Source of the DNA: Leguminivora glycinivorella
Lineage: Eukaryota > Arthropoda > Insecta > Lepidoptera > Tortricidae
Reading direction: 5' to 3'
Length of the DNA stretch: 64,000 bases
Assembly: GCF_023078275.1 (NCBI RefSeq)
Contig: NC_062995.1
Coordinates: 8,754,917 to 8,818,916 of the forward strand
The translations under genes and the position numbers were made by a program. Positions 1 to 11,800 of the stretch are shown piece by piece (the stretch's first letter is position 1; each line of letters opens with the position of its first letter). The notes below the pieces were generated by a model. It ran no database searches. It was given only the letters and a program-made list of their open reading frames with translations, and was not told the DNA's origin.

Positions 1-830
1 GGTGCTGATTCCAAAATTAATGGCCAATGTGGAATCTGACATTGCTGACTGTCACTTTGACACAAAAGTCGTCATGGGTGTCGTCAAATAGGTTTGCGGG
101 GGTGCTGATTCCAAAATTAATGAACAATGTGGAATCTGACATTGCTGACTGTCACTTTGACACAAAAGTCGTCATGGGTGTCGTAAAATAGGTTTTAGGT
201 GGTGCTGATTCCAAAATTAATGACCAATGTGGAATCTGACATTGCTGACTGTCACTTTGACACAAAAGTCGTCATGGGTGTCGTCAAATAGGTTTGCGGG
301 GGTGCTGATTCCAAAATTAATGAACAATGTGGAATCTGACATTGCTGACTGTCACTTTGACACAAAAGTCGTCATGGGTGTCGTAAAATAGGTTTTAGGT
401 GGTGCTGATTCCAAAATTAATGACCAATGTGGAATCTGACATTGCTGACTGTCACTTTGACACAAAAGTCGTCATGGGTGTCGTCAAATAGGTTTGCGGG
501 GGTGCTGATTCCAAAATTAATGAACAATGTGGAATCTGACATTGCTGACTGTCACTTTGACACAAAAGTCGTCATGGGTGTCGTAAAATTGGTTTTAGGG
601 GGTGCTGATTCCAAAATTAATGACCAATGTGGAATCTTGACATTGCTGACTGTCACTTTGACACAAAAGTCGTCATGGGTTTCTTCAAAAAGGTTTCCGG
701 GGGTGCTGATTCCAAAATTAACGACTATTTTGGAATCTCACAGTGCTAATTGTAATTTTGACACAAAAGGAATCATGGGTGTAGTCAAATAGTTTTTAGG
801 GGGCACTGATTCCAAAATTAATGAAATGAT
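1..830 (+). repeat. 100-bp tandem satellite, left array
   Basis: Units starting 'ggtgctgattccaaaatt' recur at 1, 101, 201, 301, 401, 501, 601 and about 702, an exact 100-bp period; the array runs off the left edge. Successive units alternate between '...tcaaataggtttgcggg' and '...taaaataggttttaggt' endings and between 'tgaccaatg' and 'tgaacaatg', so the higher-order unit is 200 bp. The last two copies are more diverged. Open frames across it are an effect of the period, not genes. Confidence 0.93.
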
Positions 831-865
831 TTAAAAAGTAATGACCGATTTGGAACCTGACATTG

Positions 866-2131
866 CACAGTACCCCTGGAAAGGAAACCTATTTGACGAC
901 ACCCATAACGACTTTTATGTCAAAGTGACAGTCAGCAATGTCAGATTCCAAATTGATCATTAATATTGAGATCAGTACCCATGAAAACCTATTTGAAGAC
1001 ACCCATGATCACTTTTGTGTCAAAGTGACAGTCAACAGTGTCAAATTCCAAATTGGTCATTAGTTTTCAAACACCTCCGGATACCTATTTGACGACACCC
1101 ATGACGACTTTTGTGTCAAAGTGACAGTCAGCAATGTCAGATTCCAAATTGGTCACTAATTTTGGAATCAGCACCCCCTAAAACCTATTTTACGACACCC
1201 ATGACGACTTTTGTGTCAAAGTGACAGTCAGCAATGTCAGATTGAACATTGGTTATTAATTTTGGAATCAGCACCCCTAAAACCTATTTTACGACACCCA
1301 TGACGACTTTTGTGTCAGAGTGACAGTCAGCAATGTCAGATTGAACATTGGTCATTAATTTTGGAATCAGCACCCCTAAAACCTATTTTACGACACCCAT
1401 GACGACTTTTGTGTCAGAGTGACAGTCAGCAATGTCAGATTGAACATTGGTCATTAATTTTGGAATCAGCACCCCTAAAACCTATTTTACGACACCCATG
1501 ACGACTTTTGTGTTAAAGTGACAGTCAGCAATGTCAGATTCCACATTGGTCATTAATTTTGGAATCAGCACCCCCTAAAACCTATTTTACGACACCCATG
1601 ACGACTTTTGTGTCAAAGTGACAGTCAGCAATGTCAGATTCCAAATTGGTCATTAATTTTGGAATCAGCACCCCCTAAAACCTATTTTACGACACCCATG
1701 ACGGCTTTTGTGTCAGAGTGACAGTCAGCAATGTCAGATTGAACATTAGTCATTAATTTTGGAATCAGCACCTCCTAAAACCTATTTTACGACACCCATG
1801 ACGACTTTTGTGTCAAAGTGACAGTCAGCAATGTCAGATTCCACATTGGTCATTAATTTTGGAATCAGCACCCCCTAAAACCTATTTTACGACACCCATG
1901 ACGACTTTTGTGTCAAAGTGACAGTCAGCAATGTCAGATTCCAAATTGGTCATTCATTTTGGAATCAGCACCCCCTAAAACCTATTTTACGACACCCATG
2001 ACGACTTTTGTGTCAGAGTGACAGTCAGCAATGTCAGATTGAACATTAGTCATTAATTTTGGAATCAGCACCTCCTAAAACCCTTTTTACGACACCCATG
2101 ACGACTTTTGTGTCAAAGTGACAGTCAGCAA
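866..2131 (-). repeat. 100-bp tandem satellite, right array, inverted relative to the left array
   Basis: About 13 units of roughly 97-101 bp carry the reverse complement of the left-array unit (for example 'gacgacttttgtgtcaaag' and 'cattaattttggaatcag'). From about 1500 the units cycle through three variants (ccacattgg, ccaaattgg, gaacatta), giving a 300-bp higher-order period seen twice. The two arrays face each other around about 830-866. The array stops abruptly near 2131. Confidence 0.92.
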
Positions 2132-2386
2132 TCTGAGGTACTACATATTCGTAATCTAGTCAATAATTTCAGTTATTTTGAATCGACTATGATTCCGAAT
2201 TATTGGTAATAGTAATGATTGTATAGATGATTAGTGATTCCTTTACATGTAATGGTAATTTACCGTTTCACTTGATTACATTACAAGTAATCTGACACCC
2301 AGTAGTGTCAGATTACAAAGTAAAATCAAGTAATCGTGTAATCCGGAATCGATTACGATTTCCCCATCTCTGGGTTTAGTTATATG

Positions 2387-2570
2387 GTTCATTGGTACTG
2401 GTGACCACCATCTGGCTCCATCATCAGACCCTGAGTACCACCTCTTGTCAAAGGTCTTGTTGAGACGAACCCAACGAGCCTAAACACGAAGTCGTTTACT
2501 TACATGGTTCACTGGTACTGGTGACCACCTTCTGGCTCCATCATCAGATCCCGAGTACCATCTTGATGTG
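2387..2570. repeat. Duplicated 60-bp segment
   Basis: A segment around 'ggtactggtgaccacc' and 'ctggctccatcatcaga' occurs at about 2387-2450 and again at about 2504-2570, separated by unique sequence. It is probably part of a dispersed repeat. The flanks 2132-2386 and 2571-2682 show nothing recognisable. Confidence 0.7.
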
Positions 2571-2682
2571 TCTTATCATCTTGACCGTATTGTAATTTTC
2601 ACATTTTTATCATCACAACGTTGTAATACTTTAACATTTAAACATAACAAAGTATTACAAAAGCAAATATTTACGGATCTAG

Positions 2683-2869
2683 GATCAAATTCGTTGGTCG
2701 CTGTTTACACACACACAATGCGAGGATAGCCCGTGTAGAAACAAGGCGTCCGACCCACACAACAATAAATATTCTCGACGTTTGCGATGAAAACTCGGAG
2801 ACCAAAGTGACATACGTCTTACCTCCTCGAGCTCCGGCGCGGCACTGAAATCGCAGGCGTCCGTCGCCG
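2683..2869 (+). CDS. PH/PDZ gene exon 1 of those visible (PH-domain strands), frame break inside
   Basis: After a weak acceptor (ctag) the frame beginning at 2684 reads IKFVGRCLHTHNARIARVET... through NILDVCDENSETKVTYVLP, which resembles PH-domain core strands. An in-frame TGA at 2846-2848 ends it. The frame starting at 2841 (GTEIAGVRR plus CG) is the one whose phase matches the next exon. One indel near 2820-2841, in GC-rich sequence, would reconcile the two. The donor is ccg|gtaaaa. Confidence 0.55.
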
Positions 2870-5800
2870 GTAAAATAGCGACAGGAAGGCTAGTTTTCAA
2901 AAAATTGGCAAAAAATCATGATAAAATATTATAACGACAAATGGATAACAGCAGTTTAAGCACATTGTGCAGATTATTTATATACTAAAATAACTTCGAT
3001 AACATGTAGATTTTCGGAGAAATGATCACTTGTTTCGATGTATTTTCAAGACAAAATTGAGTTCGTTTTACTTTCAATTTCTCAATTTCAAAGGATTAAA
3101 TGATAAATATTGTTTAATGGGCCTGAAGTACAAGATATTTGGAACTTAAATTTACCTCATTTATGAGAGTGATCTTATCAAATTGTACATAATAAGAGCT
3201 CCGAATTCTGTGCTTCACGCGGTTTTCTCTTAAATAGGTACTCTAGTATTTACTTTGATTATTTAGTAATAAATATTTGTTAACGATGCCGAATTCTTTG
3301 GCCGAATACGAGCAATGAAAAACTATTATCAGATTAGGTAATGATGAAACAGGAGGCTGTGACTAAATTTATATTTTTTATGTGTTTTGGTGGCTGCCAT
3401 TTCTGAATCCACTAACAGAGCGGTAGCTGATGTCTATGAGGGTTAATTAATGATGGCCGTTAACCACTATACGAAGGCTGAGGCCATAACCAAATACGCG
3501 GGATGCGACGATTGATTTCTATTATTGCCATTTATCACATGCTTTCTGTTTCGCCCTATGGTTTACTGCAGGGATGTAACGGAGTTCTGCTTCTGCTTCC
3601 GTTACTGCGGAACTTCCGTTTTGTTTTACACATCCGCTTCTGTTCCGGTTCTGTTATTTTTCATTGGTTTACTGGTAGAGAATGCCTTCAGGCATTAAGT
3701 CCGTCACTTGTACTTTTTTTTAAACTGTGCAATAAATTTTAAATAAATAAATACTTTCTAGATATATCTGTTTATACTTTATATAAGTGAACATGTGTTT
3801 ATCTTGTAGGGAGGCCATGCAAGACTGGGTGACCCTCCTCCGCAGCAAGCTACACGAGCTGAAGATCCTCACCAAAGGAGAGAACGTGTACACCGCCCCC
3901 GCCCCGCGCCTGCGCCCCCCGCGCCCCGCGCCGGCACCCGGGACCCCACTTCACCTCTACCCCCACCCCTCCAGTACCGCCGGACAGGTGAGCCACACCA
4001 CACTATAATAAAGAGTACTATCTACAGTATGGAGTGGAATTCCTTGCCGGCGGCTATATTTCCGAGCTCATACGACCTTCAAATCAAGGGTGAACAGGCA
4101 TCTTCTGGGCGCGCTCACTCCATCGCAAGCCACGTCTTTGCTTTTGGCTAGTCTGTGGCCAAAAGTGAGCCCGTTTATAATTTTAAAACAAAAGTATCGC
4201 CACTCCCGCTTTCACCTCATAGTCATCGCCAGTCAACGCGACCAGTGGCCAGTTTCTCGAAAAGTACAAGCCTTGTATTACAAGTGTGTTTCCATGACAA
4301 CCCATACGATTTGACAGTTCGCGCACTTGTAATACAAGACTTGTACCTTTCGAGAAACGGGCCCCAGAGGCCCATTACTCTAAAGATAATAGTCTAAGGA
4401 CCAGTTGCATCAGGCTTGGCCAGACCGGTCGTCAAAAACTTAAAAACATATTTTGAATAAATTTTATATTTATTCAAATTCCTATTACAGAGTACCTGGC
4501 ATAGAGCTGACCATACCGTCCCGAGCCATCGAACCTGAACCCCACAGTCAACCAGAAGAACAACCGACCATAGAGCCGATCATAGAGCCAACAGAGCACA
4601 TAGACATCTCCAACTGGGACGAACCGGAACCCTTCGCGTCTCTACCAAGCACTAGTCAGGACATACCAAAGACTACCAAGATATGCGGGCAGAATATTTG
4701 CTTGGACGACTCTGTGTTAAGGTTAGTTGTTTCGCCGCTAGATGTCGCTGTACTGACCGCAAACTGCCGCGGTTCGCAATGTTGTGAATTAGTGTCAAAA
4801 TCAGTTACTAGATGTCGCTGTTCCGATGGAAAACTAGCTAACTATATTTCTCTCATTTTATTCCGCGGTTTTGTACATGTGTACGCCAAGAAGTTCAAGA
4901 ACACTGAAATTAGACTAGATTGAGCTGAAATTTTGCACACATATGTAAATCACGTTACAATGCAATATTATGGTATCATGGAGCAGAAAGGTGGCCATAG
5001 GAACTCTGTTATGAAACGTCGTATCCCCATCGAGTAAGGGGTTGTTAGAAGGTTCCCCTTGTTTTGGCATAATTTTACAATCGAGAATTCTTTTTGGCAT
5101 AATCTATATTGGCATAATTCACCTTTCGCATAATCTGTTATGGCATAGTATAGTTACGCATAATTTGTCTAGGCATATTTTTGTTTGTCCGAATATATTT
5201 CATGCATAAAGGTTATTCGCCGAATGGTTTTTATGCATAAATTATTTCTGCATAACATGGTTTAGTGGAAATTTACTACGCAGAATTTTTATTATAGGTA
5301 ATACTACTATATTAATGTTGCAGTTCTAACCTAACCTAACCGAAATTCTTGACAAAATGTTTTATTTGTTGAGGTCGCAGTTCTAACCTAACCAAACCGA
5401 CTCTCTTAACAGCATTTAGTATGGGTGGATATTCTGATTTTAAGAAATATGCCAAATACAATTATGCGAATTAACTTTATTCATAAAAACAATCGGCGTA
5501 AACAGAATTATGCGAACTTATTTTCGGACAATGTGTTATTCGTATTATTTTCGATTATGACAAATAAGTTTTCTGCCAAATTAACATTCGGCGAAAATCG
5601 ATTATGCGAAGTCTGTTATGCGAAAATCGTTTCGGACAATTAAAGTTATGCCAAATAGAGGGAACCCTTGTTAGAAACGTCTCGGAGAGCAGTAGATGAC
5701 TGTTGAAAGAAAGGTATAGTCGGCGTTAAAAGTTTGTGCCAAAAATGAAATTTTTGCAAAAAAAAACTTATTTAATGACCTTATTTTAATCGCAGGAGGA

Positions 5801-8800
5801 ATAACACGGACAGTGATGAAGAGTTTTTCGCGGAGATCGACCGGATTAGCGAAGAAGCGGAGAGCACTGAAGATGTCAAGGAATATAAGCAGACCGTGGT
5901 TGTTGAGGCCACTGCTGAGGAAACCCCTAGGTAAATTATAAGGACAAATTGAAATGGATAATTAAAATTTTGAAAAAACCCCCGACCGCGACATAGTGGA
6001 CCCATTTTCATGAAACATATCTAAGAACTGTCCCGACTAACTCAGCTTTCAGACAAAAAAAAACTAAATCAAAATCGGTTCATCCGTTCGAGAGCTACGA
6101 TGCCACAGACAGACACACACACAGACAGACAGACACGTCAAACTTATAACACCTCGTCGTTTTTGCGTCGGGGGTTAAAAATATAGTTTTGCAGTAGTAG
6201 AGCTACACGAGCTCATTCCACCGTCCCTGTTCTACCATGGGACTCTTAGACGCACGGCCGGTTTCCATCCTTACTTGGTAAATATTCCGCGAATTCGCAC
6301 GAAGCGCTTTGCTTCTTATTTTCTCATGAGTTCTCATGAGGAATTCTTTGTCGACGGCTATATTTCCGAGCTCATATAACCCGGCAACCTTCAAATCAAG
6401 AGTGAACAGGCATCTTCTGGGCGAGCTCACTTCATCGTAGGCCACGTCTTTGCCTTTGGCTAGTCTGTGGCCAAGAGTAAGCCCATTTATAATAATAAAA
6501 AACCGGCCAAGAGCGTGTCGGGCTACGCTCAGTGTAGAGTTCCGTATAGTTTCTCGTATTTTTTCAAAAACTGTTCAACTTATCTAGCTCAAAATAATTT
6601 TCCTAGAAAGTGCTTATAAAGTTCTACTTTTGTGAAAAGTAAGTGGGGAGGGGGCACATTTTTTTTACTTTTTGGAGCGATTATTTCCGAAAATATTAAC
6701 AATATCAAAAAATGATTTTCGTAGACCCCTATTCATTTTTATATTATACTTACGTCTACCCTACGGGGGTACCGTAATAAAACATTCTTTTCCACTTTTT
6801 ATTTTACTACTTTGTCGGCGTGATTGATATACATATTGGCACTAAATTTCAGCATTCTAGTGCTAACGGTCACTGAGATTATCCGCGGACTGACCGACAT
6901 GGCGAAACTATAAGAATAAGGGTTTCTAGTTGACCGTGAATCATTTAAACTCTTATAAACCTTTCGAAATCAAATTGCATTCACTGCTAACGGTAACACT
7001 TGTTTATGTATACAACATCATTACATTTATTTCATTAACATTCCAGCGACTACCAAGGCACAAACATAACGGTGATCCAAGTATCGAACAAGGAGCCTCC
7101 ACACACCGCTATCCCCGTCCTAGGCCCCGAGACCGATGTCTTCAACTTCGACCTCCAACCGCTCTCCATCGAACCCAAAGAGAACTACATCAACATCGTC
7201 AACACCGAAGAAAATGGCTACGGAACAGTTTACAAAGAATCCGACTACGGACACATCAGTTTAACAACTACTGTTGCTTTAAACGGGAGAAAAGCATATA
7301 TGAACGGTTATGTCAAGCTTCGACTTCAAGTGAGCGGTCACCGTTACCTGTAAGAAGAATTAAAGCGCTGGAGAAGGTTAGGAAGTCATCGCTACCCAAT
7401 ATGGAGACGTATGATTACTTATATCCAAGTAATTCGAATCAAGTGCAAGTCGAGGTGAATAGTGCGAACAGTGTACAGAATTGTGTGAACGGCAGTCACA
7501 TTGTGAACAGTGGACAGACTTGTGTGAATGGTGGTTCGGTGACTGTGAGTGTGGAGTCTAGTGTTCGGGTTGTGAGGCCCCCGAGGCCAGTGGAACGGTC
7601 GCATAGCAACGCTTGTGAGAGGACGGAGAGTCCGAAGAGAGAGAGGAATGGTAAGTTATAGCTTGTAGTGTAAATATAACTTTACATTTATATAATATTG
7701 TCTTCGGTTACCGCGATAGTTACTCATGAAATAAAACTATGGAAACGGATTAAATCGCGTATAATGAATTTAAAATTTGTGTTGTATGGTGTTGGACATT
7801 TGCAGTTTGTTTCTTTGTCAATTTTGTGTAGATTAATTGGTTAATTATTTTTTAACAGAGTAATGGTAAAATTTTTTGAATATTGTATAACTGGCTTTAT
7901 TAATAGTGTGTGAACCTGCCTTAGAAATCTATATTATTTGTGGTCATGGTTCGTTAATATTTCTTGTAAGTGGGTAGCTTTTGCACATTTTAATTTTTCC
8001 TCAGTCACCCGTTGACCACGAACGCTGTAAAGAGTTCGAAACGTCGGGATGTATTTTAAATTCATTATACGCGATTTAATCCGTTTCCATAGTTTTATTT
8101 ACATTTATAATTTAAATTATTAAGTTCCCATAAGACACAGATATCTCAGTCGGTACCGACGACCGGTCTGGCTTAGTTGGTAATGACACTCCCTGCTAAG
8201 CCGCGGTCCTGGGTTGCATCATAGATTTTAATTCATGTGCTCTGCCTACCCCTTCATTGGATACAGGCGTGATTGTATGTATGTATGTATCCTGTGTATA
8301 TCTTATGAAAGTCGACTTCTGTCACTAAATGTTGGTAACAAAATAGGATCGATTAAAATTTGCTGACATGACTATGTACAAACTTTTTGAGAACTGCTGA
8401 TGGGATGGTATGATGTTATATTTAATTTATGGTTGCATGTATCTGTTCTAAATATAAACTGAAACGTTTTTGCAGACAAGAATCAAGATGGGAGCCAAGG
8501 CAAGCCGATATGGAAGCGCGGTTTAACGGAACTGTCTCTGCTGAGTCGGTTAAGGGGGCTCGGGCAGGGGCGGCGGCAGGACAGCCCTACGAGACACGAC
8601 GATGACAGGTATTATTAAACAGAAGTTTCTAATTAGTGTATTACGATACAAGTGCGAAATATCGACATTTCGAAACCGTTTTCGGGTATATTTTTATTGG
8701 GGGGGGGGGGGGGGGGGGTTCAGTTCGTGCCATGTGGTCTATTTGTATGGCTAACCTACACTGAGAGAAAGCATTGTGAATTTAACAAGTTAGACTTGTT

Positions 8801-11800
8801 GCGGTTTATCCGTTTGAATCAGCCAAACGTATGTTTAAAACAATATGTGTCAAGTTGTTTTTATAAAATCGACTTCTTGATTCAAATATATTGCCGATTC
8901 AAATGACAAGTAGCTTGTTGTTTGAACCAAAGAGCACGTAGGCGCTATTTTAACCAAAAAACTTGTTGAACGAACATGAAAACTGGTTGTATTTTCTCTC
9001 AGTGTAGGCTCCGGGGGGGCGCGGGGCCGCGCATGCTTGGGATTAGTTGTCAAAGCGGACCCCAGGCTTCCATGAGCCGTGGCAAATGCCGGGATACGCA
9101 AGGATGATGATGAGGTTGATGACTGTATGGTAGTATCAGGGTTCGAAAATATCCGATATTCATAATAAATATCAAAATATCGGATATTTATGATATATAT
9201 CGGATATATATCAACTTTGATATATATCCATTTTGTATGGAAGGCATATTATTATTTTGTTGCATTATTTATGAATACTACTTTAGACAAGGAAAAATCT
9301 ACTAAAAAACATAACATTTAGTAGAAAAAAGTAACAAACACATAAAAACTATATTTTTAACAATTTTTTTTACCATTTTTGTATTGCAATAATTATAAAA
9401 AAAAATGATATTATATCGGATATTTATATCCATTGATATATATCGTCGAACCCAGCTGGCTATTATATCCGATATATATCGCATATATATCTTGATATAT
9501 ATCCATTGATATAAATATCCATTGATATATTACCTCGAACCCTGGGTAGTATTGTCGTTTCTGATCTGGTTTTGTTCCAGGAGCGGCACGGTGGCAGTCA
9601 AAGTGGTGCGGCGGTCGCGGCCCGAAGGCAGAGTCGACGGGACCCGTCGGAGAAGCAGCTCGCTCAGCAACGGTATGTATTTCTATATATATATACGCGG
9701 TCCGGGGTTCGAATCCCGGTAGGGGCATTTATTTGTGTGATGAACACAGATATTTGTTCCTGAGTCATGGATGTTTAGTTCTATGTATATAAGTATTTGT
9801 ATGTTATATCAAAGAGGATCGAGTATTATAGAGCATGACTGTCAAAGAAAAATGTGTAATCACAGTGCATAGACTGCCATCTCTCGACACAGGCTTAAAA
9901 CTTTTCAACCTCAGTTTTGACAATTTGGCTCATATTCTTAGCTTTTATGTTTTATAATGTCAAATATTAATATTAGCGCCATCTAACCGAGCGTACCCCA
10001 AAGGTGTATCGCCATCTAGCTCACCATACCTTTTTCTGTATGGTTTTGGGGTACGTTTTTTTGTATTGTATTTGTTTATTTGCTAATACACACAGATTAC
10101 AATACAGGTCATGTTGGTGCGGTACAAATTCATGAGTGCATATTACGCCACAAGGCATGCAAAATATTAATCCTATACTAAAGCTAGTCTTAGCCTAAAG
10201 AGCCTAATTAAGCTTCCTAAAGGGAATACATATGTTTAAACTTATTATATTACAAGCCACACATAGTTATTATATTATCAATCAACACATAGTGCAATAT
10301 ATATAAATAGTAAGCCATGTCAAAATTACATTAAAATATTCAGAAAATAAAATAATCATGAATTAAACAAAATAGTACTAATAATATTCCAAAATAGTTT
10401 ACATGATTAAAACATTCAATCGTATATTTTTTCAAAAAATTCCTTTAAGGAATAGAAAGGTCTACTAATTAAAAACGATTTTAAATTATTTTTAAATTCA
10501 TCTATATTACAGCAATGTTTAATGTCGTTACTTAAAGTGTTGTATATTTTTATTCCGTTATATTCAGGACTCCTCTTAAAGTGTAGGTAATTGTTACATT
10601 TTGGTAACTCAATACTTGTGTTACTTCTCAATGCATGTATCTTTTTCTCTCCTTTGTACCTATATTTACATAAATTTGTATGAATGTGTATGCAAATTAG
10701 GTAGATGTAAAGCGATATGACAGTCATTATTTGGTGTTCTATAAAAAGTGGGCGACAGTGTTCTCCAGGTTTTGTTTTTGCAATACTTCTAACTGCTTTC
10801 TTTGTAAAATAAGTATAGCATTTACGTGAACACTGCTTCCCCAAACCTCCAGGCCGTACCTTAAAATACTCTCAAAGTAGGCGAAATATACCGTCTTAAG
10901 GACTGTTGAAGTAAGCATTTTGGATAAATTTCGGAGAGTATAACAAGCACTAGACTTTATCGGTCTATACGGAGTTATAAGTCTTTGGTATTTCTGAATA
11001 TATACCGACCGGTCGGGCCTAGCGCGTAGTGACACTAGTGACCCTGCCTGCTATGCCTCGGTCCCGGCACAGTATAATAAAGAGTACTATCGTACAGTAT
11101 GGCCACTCCCGCTCCCCACTGAAAGTGCCGCCCACCACCTCTCGGTTACCTCACAGTTACCGCCTGTCACCGCGAACACTCGACCTGTCATATCTCACTC
11201 ATACAAGCATAGTACGCGTTCACCTACACGAGCTTAGACTGTGTGCTTAGAAACGCGCCTCTTTCATATTGATCGCCAGTGTCCGAGGTGTAGTCCCGGG
11301 TTCGAATCCCGGTAAGGGCATGTATTTCTGTGATGAACACAGATATTTCTTCCTGAGTCATGGATGTTTTATTGTTTTCTATGTGTATAAGTATTTGTAT
11401 ATTATATATTTCGTTGTCTGAGTACCTGCAACATAAGCCTTCTTGAGCTTACCGAGGGACTCAGTCAATCTGTGTAAGAATCCTATAATATTTATAATTA
11501 TTATCTAAATTATATATTATAATTATATATTATATTTATAATTATTTATAAAAGAAGAAACTGACTGACTGACTGACATATCAACGCACAGCCGAAACCG
11601 CTGGTCCTAAATTCCAAATTTGGCACGTGGGTTCCTTATAAGGTGTAGAGGAGCACTAAGAAAGGATTTTTCAAAATTCACATCTTAAGGGGGTGAAATG
11701 GGGTCCAAAGTTCAACGTTTTATTAAGATTACTTTTAGTACGCTTGCGAAGCCGCGGGAAAAAACTAGCTATATTATATTCATCCTTTTTTTCTTATGCG

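Noticed and set aside
427..792. 121-codon plus-strand ORF with internal repeats
   Set aside because: It is a read-through of the 100-bp satellite; the repeat period and the inverted array explain it, and it has no splice or promoter context.
866..2131. CRISPR-like regular repeats
   Set aside because: Units are contiguous 100-bp satellite copies with no unique spacers, in a eukaryotic genome.
2685..2900. Minus-strand ORF of 71 codons with a donor-like site
   Set aside because: It is the antisense of the PH-domain exon 2683-2869, which has better family support.
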